From: a virus
IMG/VR virus record: IMGVR_UViG_3300042691_046818
Location: 1-20,593 of that record
Length of the DNA stretch: 20,593 bases
Direction: 5' to 3' (one strand)
Positions 8,272 through 15,549 of this stretch are shown here, piece by piece. Every line of letters begins with the position of its first letter. Positions within the stretch are counted from its first letter, which is position 1. The notes beneath the pieces are model-generated. The model was not told the origin of the DNA and did no database searches. It saw only the letters and a program-made list of their open reading frames with translations. Position numbers and translations under genes: made by a program.

Positions 8272-8867
8272 CATCCAAACCGCAACAACGAGCTGAATTT
8301 ATATTTGAGGGACTTCAAGCTCTTCAACATGTAGACATTCCTTCAGTTTTTGATGCAGCTCGAAATGCAGTATATGGTTATCACCCTAGTTTCGGGGACA
8401 TGAGTGCGCTTCCTATAGCCATGAACGCCCCTAATTTCCCTAAGTGGGCAAAAACAGCTAAAGAAACTTATAAAGCTAATGCTGCGGATAAACTTCCGAC
8501 TAGAGTTGCTAAAGCTGCACTTGAAACAGGTGGACATGTTCTACGTGATAGTGAAGGTTGGGGGAATCCAATTGCAGATGGTATGTCAGCAACTTATAGG
8601 AATGTTCGAGGAGTTTATGACAAGCAAAAAGAGCTTGGACGCAAGCTAACTCCTAGAGAAGTATTACAAGAATCAGGTAAAGCTGCATTACAAACAGCTA
8701 AGAAGCAAATAATCACAAGACCTAAAATGTATTTTCATGATGCACCTAAGATAGGTCTTTCTGCAATACAAAGTGCTGCACCTAAAATCGGCGAGGCTAT
8801 CTCTAAATTACGCAAACCTAAACTCGCCCCAATGTCCATTTCATTTAAGCATTTTAAGGATTTTTAG
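8268..8867 (+). CDS. Unrecognised 199-aa basic helical protein of the head block
   Basis: No family recognised. The protein is Ala- and Lys-rich and mostly helical, with repeated AKxAxxT-type helices (about 60-85 and 140-165) and a basic C terminus containing KLRKPKLAPMSISFKHF. It has no transmembrane segment or cysteine motif. It starts within an ATGA overlap with the 45-aa mini-gene and its 3' end overlaps the convergent XRE gene by 14 bases. A single PNFPK stretch (about 55-59) resembles the Ala-Asn-Phe motif of the downstream genes but is not a clean match. The basic charge and the position beside minor head and protease genes would suit an internal head protein, an inference from context. 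Confidence 0.55.
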   Translation: MTSKPQQRAEFIFEGLQALQHVDIPSVFDAARNAVYGYHPSFGDMSALPIAMNAPNFPKWAKTAKETYKANAADKLPTRVAKAALETGGHVLRDSEGWGNPIADGMSATYRNVRGVYDKQKELGRKLTPREVLQESGKAALQTAKKQIITRPKMYFHDAPKIGLSAIQSAAPKIGEAISKLRKPKLAPMSISFKHFKDF

Positions 8868-9096
8868 AGGGTAATGCTGAGTTCATGAAAAAGTACGTTA
8901 TAGGTTTTTCATAATATTTACTAAAAGCCATTAATTCATAAACCTCAAGAGGTCGTTTACCTCGTTCAATTTCACTAACCACATCTTGAGAGAAAGAAAA
9001 ATCTGCCCCCACACTAGCCTGAGATTTATTCTTGGCTTTGCGTAAACTACGAAGCTTTTCCCCTACTTGCTGGTTAAATAATGATTTGTCGTTCAT
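8854..9096 (-). CDS. XRE/Cro-type helix-turn-helix regulator
   Basis: 80 residues on the - strand. Residues about 9-65 match the HTH_3 (Cro/C1) pattern: VGEKLRSLRKAKNKSQASVG for helices 1-2, then the recognition helix region FSFSQDVVSEIERGKRP with the hallmark S-x-I-E-R-G-K-R-P, followed by LEVYELMAFSKYY. The length is typical of a minimal Cro-like protein with no sensor or peptidase domain. It would bind an operator as a dimer. It is antisense in the middle of the head block, convergent with and overlapping the 199-aa gene by 14 bases, and divergent from the protease gene across 42 bases. That makes the protease promoter or its own promoter the likely target. Confidence 0.85.
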   Translation of the reverse strand: MNDKSLFNQQVGEKLRSLRKAKNKSQASVGADFSFSQDVVSEIERGKRPLEVYELMAFSKYYEKPITYFFMNSALPSKNP

Positions 9097-9138
9097 GTTA
9101 CGATAATACTTATATAGTTATGATAGCGCATTAGCTAA
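9097..9138. promoter_or_regulatory. Divergent XRE/protease intergenic region, possible operator
   Basis: This 42-bp AT-rich spacer lies between the XRE start and the prohead protease start. It contains an imperfect AT-rich dyad around ATAATACTTATATAGTTAT, with outer ATAA/TTAT arms pairing, and -10-like hexamers on both strands (TATGAT on +, TATAAG on -). XRE regulators commonly bind the spacer next to their own gene, so this is the most probable operator. No Shine-Dalgarno precedes the protease ATG here. Confidence 0.35.
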
Positions 9139-10173
9139 ATGAAGAAAACCTCGCCTAATATTGCATATTTTAAAGCCCCAACATCAAGAGCCAACTTTGA
9201 GTTGGGGCAGGTGTTGGTAACTGGCGTTCCTATCAAGGACGAATACACTGCTTTGGTTGCCACTGAAGGCAAATTTACAGATAGCACTGATGTTGAGCAT
9301 GAATTTACTCCTGAACGTTTGCAAACAATTGTTGAACATACTAACAAAGCTATTGATAGCGGCACTGTAGTTCCAGTTTGTGCCGACCACAAGAAAGATA
9401 TTCCCAATACTATTGGAAGTATTTCTGGAAGAGCTTTCACTAAAGTAATTACACCAGAAGACTTACCTAACCAGAACTCTCAACACCTTATCGGTAAGCT
9501 GGGGATGTTCTTATCTGGCGTAAAAGTTGCAGCAGCCAAAGGAATCGAAGCGTTGAAGTCTGGAGTCAAAAGCGTTAGCATGGGACTTAACCTTGACCCC
9601 AATGAGCATCGCATTATGGAACTAAGCCTTGTTCCCATTCCCGCAATTCCTAACATGGGCTTGTTTCATAAGAAGGTCTTGAAGGCAATGAACAGTACTG
9701 CCAATTTTTCAGGTATTCCTGATAGTGGCAATGCCGTTACATGGGATGAACTTGAAGCTAACGACCAAGCAATTGATGATTTACAGGACGAGTACAATGA
9801 AATTTGCCAGAAACTGTGGCTTTTGTTAAAAAACGCTTATGATAACGATGCGATTAACATTGACTCCCCTGAAGTTTTATTGCAATTAATTTATTCTCAG
9901 TTAAATGGTTTTAGTGTAAAAATCATCGAGTTACTTGGATTAACTTCATTGATGCAGCAAATAAACCAGACCGCGCAAGCTGGTGCAATGGCTCCTCAAG
10001 ACCAAGCTGCTCAAACTCAAGCACAGTTGCAAGGGGGTGCTGAGAGTGGCATGACAATCCCACAACTACAACAACAAACCACATATAGACGTGGTACTAA
10101 TAAACTGGCTCAGTTTAATTTATCAAAAAGCACTGCCAAGAAGTATGTAAGAGGAAATGCAGTCAAATGCTAA
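9139..10173 (+). CDS. Prohead maturation protease
   Basis: 344 residues. The N-terminal half resembles the herpesvirus assemblin-like prohead protease fold: a beta region with VVPVCADHKKD (77-87, candidate catalytic H84), a strand G119-KLGMFLSG, then GVKSVSMGLNL (candidate nucleophile S147, or S145), and the family's terminal pattern MELSLVPIPAIPNMG (160-174), equivalent to E-x-S-L-V-x-x-P-A in S78-type proteases. It would cleave scaffold and other head proteins during capsid maturation. The C-terminal half (about 200-344) is helical and Gln/Ala-rich, scaffold-like. The protein contains Ala-Asn-Phe at 18-20 and 188-190 and Ala-Gln-Phe at 324-326. The second lies at the domain boundary, which would suit self-cleavage. 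It overlaps the next gene by 7 bases. Confidence 0.7.
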   Translation: MKKTSPNIAYFKAPTSRANFELGQVLVTGVPIKDEYTALVATEGKFTDSTDVEHEFTPERLQTIVEHTNKAIDSGTVVPVCADHKKDIPNTIGSISGRAFTKVITPEDLPNQNSQHLIGKLGMFLSGVKVAAAKGIEALKSGVKSVSMGLNLDPNEHRIMELSLVPIPAIPNMGLFHKKVLKAMNSTANFSGIPDSGNAVTWDELEANDQAIDDLQDEYNEICQKLWLLLKNAYDNDAINIDSPEVLLQLIYSQLNGFSVKIIELLGLTSLMQQINQTAQAGAMAPQDQAAQTQAQLQGGAESGMTIPQLQQQTTYRRGTNKLAQFNLSKSTAKKYVRGNAVKC

Positions 10174-11501
10174 GTGAATTTGCTATCAGACAAAACCCTA
10201 GAGGAGGAAAGTCTGCCCTCATTTACAATGCTGGAATGCGGCAGAAAAGAAGATTACAAGCTACTGCCAATCCAGTAACCCCTGCAATGACTGATGCGGA
10301 AAAATTTCTTGAACAGAAGAAATTACAAGCTGAAGGTAAAGCTGTCTATAATAGGCGATTACGTGAGCTAGACCCTCCTACTCCTGTTCCTCAACCTACA
10401 CCTGAAGAGATTGTCGCTAATAAAGTCCAACAAAAAGTAGGTATCAAGCAAGGTGTAGCAGACGCAGAAACCCAAAGACTTCGTAATAAGTTTTCAGGTG
10501 GTGGTGGAATTCCTTTAGTTACCCCCGCAGTCAACCATGTCGCTAATAAATTGATTGACAGGGGATTTGGTGAGAGTGCTATTTACGGTACTCTTGGTGG
10601 ATTAACTTTAGCCCCTATTGCCGCAGGTGCAGCTATATATCAAAACAACAAAAATAAGGAGGCTGAGCAAGAAAAACAAGCTCAAGTTCAAGCCCATCGC
10701 GATAAAGTAGCAGAAATCATAGCGAAAAGAAATTTACTTATGGAACAAAGACAAGCAGCACAACAACAATCTGCCCAACCTAAAATACCTTATAACTTCT
10801 TTAGTGCTGCCCCTCTTGTAGCCCCAGCAAATTTTGCGTTCCCTAAAATTGGAGTACGTAGTCCGTTTTTCATCAAGAAAGAAAAAGCACTTCCACTGGC
10901 TGCTGTTGGCGGAACTTTAGTTGCTGGCTATAGTCTGCTGTCCAAACTTAACAAACAAAGAGCGCTCGATGCTTATAAAGTAAATAGCCTTAAAGATAAG
11001 AATGCCCAAGATTTCGCGGCTAATTATTTTGATAGCCCTCAGTACCACGCTGATAACTTGATTCGTGAAGCTGCTAATATTACTGGGAATCCTTTACTTC
11101 AAGGCATCACAGATAATCCTCTTGATAGACTGACTCCAGCACAGCAACAACAACAAGTCAAGAATAAAGGTACTGCTCGATATTCTAGAGGTGCAAATAA
11201 GACTGCAAATTTCTTTGACCCATTCATTGCACCTAGTTTAGCTATTGGTAGTGCAGCTTATGGTATTTATAACAAGAAGAAAGCCGCAGATGAACAGAGT
11301 GAAGTTTTTCAAGCTCAGAAGTTAGCTGCTCTTGACGGAATTAAAGATAAACAACTTCGTCGAGGATTGCTTAACAAAGCACAAAATAGATTTATTGATG
11401 ATGACTCTAAGAACCGTATTATTGACTCTGCTTTCAGAGGAGATATACAAGGTGCTTTGCGGACAGGATTAAAACGTGCTAATTGGGAGGCAATACAATA
11501 A
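10167..11501 (+). CDS. Glycine-zipper modular internal head protein A (polyprotein-like)
   Basis: 444 residues, family not recognised. Three modules can be drawn, split by Ala-Asn-Phe at 221-223 and 347-349. Each contains a glycine/alanine-rich hydrophobic segment flanked by basic residues and a Gln/Lys/Glu-rich helix: about 137-160 (IYGTLGGLTLAPIAAGAAIY), about 249-268 (LPLAAVGGTLVAGYSLL) and about 354-370 (IAPSLAIGSAAYGIYN). The N-terminal third is basic and Pro/Gln-rich. GAGGAA (10151-10156) precedes the ATG by 10 bases, and the gene overlaps the protease by 7 bases. Placement between protease and scaffold suggests an internal head or ejection protein processed during maturation. Processing is inferred from the motif and is not shown. 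Confidence 0.65.
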   Translation: MLSEFAIRQNPRGGKSALIYNAGMRQKRRLQATANPVTPAMTDAEKFLEQKKLQAEGKAVYNRRLRELDPPTPVPQPTPEEIVANKVQQKVGIKQGVADAETQRLRNKFSGGGGIPLVTPAVNHVANKLIDRGFGESAIYGTLGGLTLAPIAAGAAIYQNNKNKEAEQEKQAQVQAHRDKVAEIIAKRNLLMEQRQAAQQQSAQPKIPYNFFSAAPLVAPANFAFPKIGVRSPFFIKKEKALPLAAVGGTLVAGYSLLSKLNKQRALDAYKVNSLKDKNAQDFAANYFDSPQYHADNLIREAANITGNPLLQGITDNPLDRLTPAQQQQQVKNKGTARYSRGANKTANFFDPFIAPSLAIGSAAYGIYNKKKAADEQSEVFQAQKLAALDGIKDKQLRRGLLNKAQNRFIDDDSKNRIIDSAFRGDIQGALRTGLKRANWEAIQ

Positions 11502-11506
11502 AACAT

Positions 11507-11956
11507 ATGGCTAAATTTTCTCGTAATCGCAATTCTACTTATGTGCAATTCAAACGTGCATATAATAAGGCAGTTGCAAATTTCTTCGACCCTTCAGCAT
11601 TAGTTAGTGAAGGTGTAGGTGATTACCTTGGTACAACTCTTGGTGGTCTTGCTGGTAGTGAAGTAGGTCGGGCAGCAGCAGCGCAAACTAAGGCTAGAGC
11701 ATTGAGACGTAGTGCCGACCCAAATGAACGGCACAACCAAACATTAGCTCAACAACTAGAGGCTGCTAGGCAAATTGAAGACCCTAGACAACAAGCTGCG
11801 GCAATCGAAAAAGCCCAATCTCGCGCTGACTATGAATCTGCCAAATTACAACGGTTTGCTGGACTTAAGGGGCTGAGTCAGCAAGCAGGTTATACTGGGT
11901 TAGGAGCTACAACAGGTCTACTCAGTAATACCTTAGCCCATCACTGGAGTAACTAA
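11507..11956 (+). CDS. Glycine-zipper internal head protein B, single module
   Basis: 149 residues from ATG 11507. The frame is open from a TTG at 11483, but that would overlap the preceding gene and lacks support. GGGAGG (11485-11490) lies 16 bases before the ATG, a long gap. The first 23 residues are basic (MAKFSRNRNSTYVQFKRAYN), followed by Ala-Asn-Phe at 24-26 and FDP. A glycine-rich hydrophobic segment (about 37-60, YLGTTLGGLAGSEVGRAAAA) comes next, then a Gln/Glu/Arg helix (about 65-115) and a second small glycine-rich segment near the C terminus. It looks like one unit of the modular neighbours, with the basic leader resembling a removable capsid-targeting peptide. The family is unknown. 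It joins the next gene by a TAATG overlap. Confidence 0.6.
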   Translation: MAKFSRNRNSTYVQFKRAYNKAVANFFDPSALVSEGVGDYLGTTLGGLAGSEVGRAAAAQTKARALRRSADPNERHNQTLAQQLEAARQIEDPRQQAAAIEKAQSRADYESAKLQRFAGLKGLSQQAGYTGLGATTGLLSNTLAHHWSN

Positions 11957-13632
11957 TGACTAAAAAATCGCTATTGCAAAAAAAAGCTAATTTTGCCCAA
12001 CCATCTCTTCTTTCTGCTCTCCCTAACGCAGTGAAGGTTGGGGCTGGGGTTGGTGCAGGACTTGGACTGTTACAAGGTTCTGGTATTCTTGAATCAGATT
12101 CCGAAAAAAAAGCTACTAATGTCGGTAATAGACTTGGTAAAGTACTTACTAGTACTACTGTAGGTGCAGGACTAGGTGCTGGAGTTGGTTATGGCGCTAA
12201 CCGTTATAATAAAACTATAATAGAACCTCAAAAAGAGTTACAAAGACGACAGGCTGTTGTAGCTGAACATGAGTCTGCCAATCCTAGAGGTATTCGTAAA
12301 GCTGTTAAGGTAGTTAAAGATACTGGTAAAGCTGTTGGTGATGGAATTCAATCTGTTAAACAAGAAGTTCAAAGAATTACTAATCCTAATCTCGAACAAC
12401 GTGAAGCAAGGATGGCTGAAGACCTTCAACGACAAACTGGTAATGGGCAACCCTCACTTCTAGACAGAGCTGCTGGTAAGGCACAACAAGATATTGAAAC
12501 AACTAAGCAATTTTTCGGCAATGTGTTTCGACGCAAGCCAACAGGAGAAACTAATCAAGGATTTAATGGACAAACAATTAATATGAGCAAATCAATTCGC
12601 AAAGCAGCTAATTTCCAAGACCCAGCTACAATTCAACGCTTAATCCAAAAAGGCAGTACATATATTCCTCAAGATAATACTGGAGTTGTCAGTCTTGAAT
12701 CTGCAATTAAATTAAAAGGGCAGAAAAAGAAAAAACTAAATGAACCTAAAATCCCTGCTAGTATGAATGTTAAAGAAATTAATTCAATGATTGAATCGGG
12801 CAAGCCAACTGGCAAATATTTTTCTAAAGGTATTCGCAAGTCTGCAAGCTTCCTAAAAAGCCAACAACAAGCTGAGTTTGGTATTGGTGACCAAATCAAC
12901 AGCGCATTAACTTCCGCAGGTAAACTTATTACCCAACCTGCGGCTAAGGCAGTTCGTAAGGCTGCTGTTCAAGTTGGTGGGGGTGATGGTGCTTCCATTT
13001 TAGGTAATAGAATTGCTGCTAAAATCCCTTTTGTAAATCAAATGAATCATGGAGCTGCTAAAGTTGCGGCTGGTGGGTATAAGGCTTTGACTGGAGCTGC
13101 TAATGTACTTGATACTGATAAGGCTGCTAGAATTGCGGCTCTTGGCGTTGGTGGTACTGCACTTGCTGGTGGAGGTCTTCTTGCAGCTAAGTTAGCACAA
13201 AAGAAACAAGAAGATGAAGCTCGTTATAGTAAAAATATTCGCAAATCTGCATCGTTTGGAGTAATTCCTAGTGGGTTAATTCAAGGCGCACAAAAAGCTG
13301 CTGTTGGCACTGGAAAACGCTTTATGAATCTGTCTCCTCAAATCAATCCCGCTAATGTTGGAACTGCTGTTGGTGCTGGACTAGGCGCTCTTGAAGGTTC
13401 AGGTATCAATGAGACAGAAGAAGAACGCAGAGCTACTGGATTAGTTGGTCGCGCCACTAAAGTACTCGGATTAGGCGCTGCTGGAGGTACTGTAGGTCGT
13501 GGTGTCGGTTCTGTGGCTGGTGCTGGTGTAAATCGTTACCAAGCTAATCAACGTCTACAAAATCGTAGACAAACAAATCCTGACGCATTCAAAAATCCTA
13601 GCAAGATTCCTCAGCAAATCGACATAGAATAA
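11956..13632 (+). CDS. Glycine-zipper modular internal head protein C (polyprotein-like)
   Basis: 558 residues, family not recognised. Candidate joints are Ala-Asn-Phe at 11-13 and 218-220 and Ala-Ser-Phe at 297-299 and 432-434, giving five pieces of about 10, 207, 79, 135 and 127 residues. Glycine-zipper stretches lie at about 26-44, 66-82, 394-415, 466-482 and 502-525. The block around 26-86 and that around 466-532 are recognisable repeats of each other. The piece 218-296 has no such stretch and is Lys/Ser-rich instead. Residues before each joint are basic (SIRK, GIRK, NIRK). An internal in-frame Met at 210 begins a segment that looks like the N termini of neighbouring genes, suggesting fusion of formerly separate genes. 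The C terminus is followed by a terminator hairpin. Confidence 0.65.
   Translation: MTKKSLLQKKANFAQPSLLSALPNAVKVGAGVGAGLGLLQGSGILESDSEKKATNVGNRLGKVLTSTTVGAGLGAGVGYGANRYNKTIIEPQKELQRRQAVVAEHESANPRGIRKAVKVVKDTGKAVGDGIQSVKQEVQRITNPNLEQREARMAEDLQRQTGNGQPSLLDRAAGKAQQDIETTKQFFGNVFRRKPTGETNQGFNGQTINMSKSIRKAANFQDPATIQRLIQKGSTYIPQDNTGVVSLESAIKLKGQKKKKLNEPKIPASMNVKEINSMIESGKPTGKYFSKGIRKSASFLKSQQQAEFGIGDQINSALTSAGKLITQPAAKAVRKAAVQVGGGDGASILGNRIAAKIPFVNQMNHGAAKVAAGGYKALTGAANVLDTDKAARIAALGVGGTALAGGGLLAAKLAQKKQEDEARYSKNIRKSASFGVIPSGLIQGAQKAAVGTGKRFMNLSPQINPANVGTAVGAGLGALEGSGINETEEERRATGLVGRATKVLGLGAAGGTVGRGVGSVAGAGVNRYQANQRLQNRRQTNPDAFKNPSKIPQQIDIE
12031..13551 (+). repeat. Duplicated glycine-zipper module inside protein C
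   Basis: Copy 1 (12031-12213) and copy 2 (13351-13551) encode the same order of elements. First is a zipper of the type VGAGLG-(L/A)-L-(Q/E)-GSGI. Next comes an acidic then basic helix with S-(D)-x-E-x-(K/R)-(K/R)-A-T-x-x-(G)-x-(L)-x-(K)-V-L, then a second zipper (TVGAGLGAGVG against TVGRGVGSVAGAG), and finally a closing N-R-Y. The nucleotide sequences have diverged, so this is an old internal duplication maintained at protein level. Confidence 0.65.
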
Positions 13633-13654
13633 CTCTTTACGCCAAAAACCCATA

Positions 13655-13695
13655 AATAATGCCATGCTGAGAAATTAGTGTGGCATTATTGTTTT
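13655..13695 (+). terminator. Rho-independent-type terminator before the scaffold gene
   Basis: The arms AATAATGCCA (13655-13664) and TGGCATTATT (13681-13690) are perfectly complementary. The stem extends inward by two G-U and two Watson-Crick pairs to about 14 bp with an 8-base loop, and is followed by GTTTT. It lies between the end of protein C and the scaffold ATG, so it would end the protease to protein C transcript or attenuate read-through into the scaffold-capsid cassette. Confidence 0.7.
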
Positions 13696-13721
13696 AATCC
13701 TAAAAAACGAAAATAATAAAA

Positions 13722-14606
13722 ATGGATGAAGAACAACAAGATTTAGGCGCTCAGGACGCTGGTATGGAAGGAGAAGGTCAAGATGTGGCTGAACTCAATC
13801 CAACCAATGCTTTTGGCGAATTACTTCTAGACTTAATTAAAATCCAGTTCCAAGAGGACTATTCTGCTGGTATTCAAGCTCTAGTTCAGGCAACTGGATT
13901 AAGCGAAGAAGACGTTGTTGGATACATTAGCGGTGAAAATATCGTTGATGATGTTGAAACTCTTGAAGCAATGATTTCTGCATTCCCTGATGCTACCGAA
14001 GAAGACTTAGATACTCTTATTGATGTTGCTGATGGAGTATTGGAGCAAGACCGTCAAGCTCTAGAAGCACAATACGAAAATGAAGGCGCTGAAGGAGGCG
14101 CAGAAGAACCTATGACTGAAGACGCTGCTAATTACGCTGCGGCATACAACCCAGCAATTCAAGCTAATTTCAATAAGACAGTAGTTAGCGAAATCCAAAA
14201 ACTTCGTGCAGAAAAAGAAGCTCTTGAAGCCCAATTCTCTCAAGCTAACTTTGAAGCACAATTATCTCAAGCGTTGACTGATTTGAACGCTCGCATTAGT
14301 CAAGACGTTGTTGACGGTGTTATCACCCCTGCAATGAAGGAAGCTCTTATCGGTAACTTCTCTGACCCTCGCCAACGAGTTGCTCAGTTTACTGGTATCG
14401 CTCAAACTAACGGTGCGCGTGACTTACAAGAACAACTCAATATGTCAGAGTTTGCCTACAGCTTACTTCGTAATGTTGCAAATGTTACCCAGTTCACTGA
14501 TTTTAGCGTTAGTGCTGAAGAAGTTGCGACTGCTAATTTCTCATCTAGCCTTGAAGAAGCTGCTAAGGGCGACCTTATAGCTATGGGTCTGGATTTCGGA
14601 CTATAA
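13722..14606 (+). CDS. Capsid scaffold protein
   Basis: 294 residues. It is strongly acidic, with an N-terminal DEEQQDLGAQDAG stretch, helical segments rich in Glu, Ala, Gln and Leu, and a central coiled coil (about 151-190, VVSEIQKLRAEKEALEAQFS). This composition, together with its place directly upstream of the decoration and major capsid genes and downstream of the protease, is typical of a phage scaffold. Ala-Asn-Phe occurs three times (148-150, 175-177, 271-273), and GNFSDP, VAQF and EAQF occur as relatives. In this model these would be cut by the protease so that fragments can leave the maturing head. No clear ribosome site precedes the ATG. The stop codon is embedded in the ribosome site of the next gene. 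Confidence 0.7.
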   Translation: MDEEQQDLGAQDAGMEGEGQDVAELNPTNAFGELLLDLIKIQFQEDYSAGIQALVQATGLSEEDVVGYISGENIVDDVETLEAMISAFPDATEEDLDTLIDVADGVLEQDRQALEAQYENEGAEGGAEEPMTEDAANYAAAYNPAIQANFNKTVVSEIQKLRAEKEALEAQFSQANFEAQLSQALTDLNARISQDVVDGVITPAMKEALIGNFSDPRQRVAQFTGIAQTNGARDLQEQLNMSEFAYSLLRNVANVTQFTDFSVSAEEVATANFSSSLEEAAKGDLIAMGLDFGL

Positions 14607-14621
14607 GGAGCAAAAAACACA

Positions 14622-15530
14622 ATGTATTTAACAACTCAAACAATTACCCGCAACGGTAGAGCTATTATCTTCAACGCCGCAGCTAAGAAAGTTGCAATTG
14701 ATGGTGTTGAAATTAAGAGCGCTGATATTCTTCTTAATGCAGAAGGTAAGGCAGTAGCTCCTGAAGGCTCATTTATCGCTACTACTGGCACTTCTGGCGA
14801 AAGAGTTGCCCGTTTCCTTCCTCGCACTCGCTTAAACGCTGCTACAGCTACTAACTCTCCCACCATCTCGTTGAAAACTCCTTGTTCCCAATTTAAAGTT
14901 GGTGATGTACTGTACGCTAAGCATTGTTTTGCTCGAATCAAGTTTGTTGGCACTTTTGCAACTAATGATGTTATTACTGCCAAGATTGGTGGTGTAACTT
15001 ACTCGGCAACTGTAGGCGCTACTCAGACTGGTGCTGGTGCTGCTGCTGATTTTGCAACTGCTAATGCTGCTGCACTATTGACTGCTGGTATTACTTTTGC
15101 TCAAGTCGGTTCTACTGCTGTAGCAACTATTTACGCAAATGATAGCTATGACGTGTACTTCACTACTTCTGGTGCTGCTGGTCAAGTTGTTGTCGAAACT
15201 ACTGAAGCTGGTTACTTAGGCGATAACCTCACTCCTCTAGGTACGATTCTTGCAATCGGCGCTGAAAATGCTACCACTGGTGTTCGCTCGGTAACTTTGG
15301 CTGCTAACGCTGCTCAAGCTCTACCTATCAACTCTATTGTCGGTATTAACGTTGAAGAAGTTCTCGGTTTGTATCCTGACCCTGTAGACCTAACTGGTGA
15401 GCCTGTCCGTCACTTTGCCGTCATCTCTGAAATTGCAGGTATTTACCAAAATAACTTGCCTTACATTGACCGTCAACTGAAGCGTTTGTTTGGTCTGCAC
15501 TTGCACATTAAACCATACTTCAACAAATAA
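14622..15530 (+). CDS. Putative head decoration/capsid-stabilising protein
   Basis: 302 residues, placed between scaffold and major capsid gene as decoration proteins often are. The N terminus (MYLTTQTITRNGRAIIF) is followed by an Ala-rich beta region. Residues about 117-200 look like a separate inserted beta domain (VITAKIGGVTYSATV, an Ala-rich helix, then strands YDVYFTTS and QVVVETT) of the kind found embedded in many phage structural proteins. The C-terminal part contains LGTILAIGAENATTGVRSVTL, reminiscent of decoration-protein strands, and an aromatic and basic end. AAGGAG (14605-14610) lies 11 bases before the ATG. The function is inferred from position and beta content. A second capsid subunit or head fibre is possible. 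Confidence 0.5.
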   Translation: MYLTTQTITRNGRAIIFNAAAKKVAIDGVEIKSADILLNAEGKAVAPEGSFIATTGTSGERVARFLPRTRLNAATATNSPTISLKTPCSQFKVGDVLYAKHCFARIKFVGTFATNDVITAKIGGVTYSATVGATQTGAGAAADFATANAAALLTAGITFAQVGSTAVATIYANDSYDVYFTTSGAAGQVVVETTEAGYLGDNLTPLGTILAIGAENATTGVRSVTLAANAAQALPINSIVGINVEEVLGLYPDPVDLTGEPVRHFAVISEIAGIYQNNLPYIDRQLKRLFGLHLHIKPYFNK

Positions 15531-15549
15531 CGGAGAACATACAAAAAAA

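Larger units (their letters stand above)
9190..14540 (+). repeat. Recurring Ala-Asn-Phe protein motif across five head genes
   Basis: This is a protein-level repeat, not a DNA repeat. Ala-Asn-Phe is encoded at 9190, 9700, 10827, 11205, 11576, 11986, 12607, 14163, 14244 and 14532. Ala-Ser-Phe is at 12844 and 13249, and Ala-Gln-Phe at 10108. Codons differ between copies (gct/gca/gcc, aat/aac, ttt/ttc), so the amino acids rather than the DNA are conserved. In the protease and the three following genes most copies follow a basic residue (NK-T, RK-A, RK-S, KK). Four are followed within a few residues by D-P or Q-P. The motif is proposed to be a prohead-protease cleavage site or a capsid-targeting tag. 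One further Ala-Asn-Phe in the homing endonuclease is presumably chance. Confidence 0.6.

Noticed and set aside
11483-11506. TTG start for glycine-zipper protein B
   Set aside because: It overlaps the previous gene's end and the GGGAGG there would be inside the codons. ATG 11507 begins a sensible basic leader.
14636-14983. 115-codon antisense frame opposite the putative decoration gene
   Set aside because: It is a shadow of the + strand coding frame, without start signals or domain patterns.
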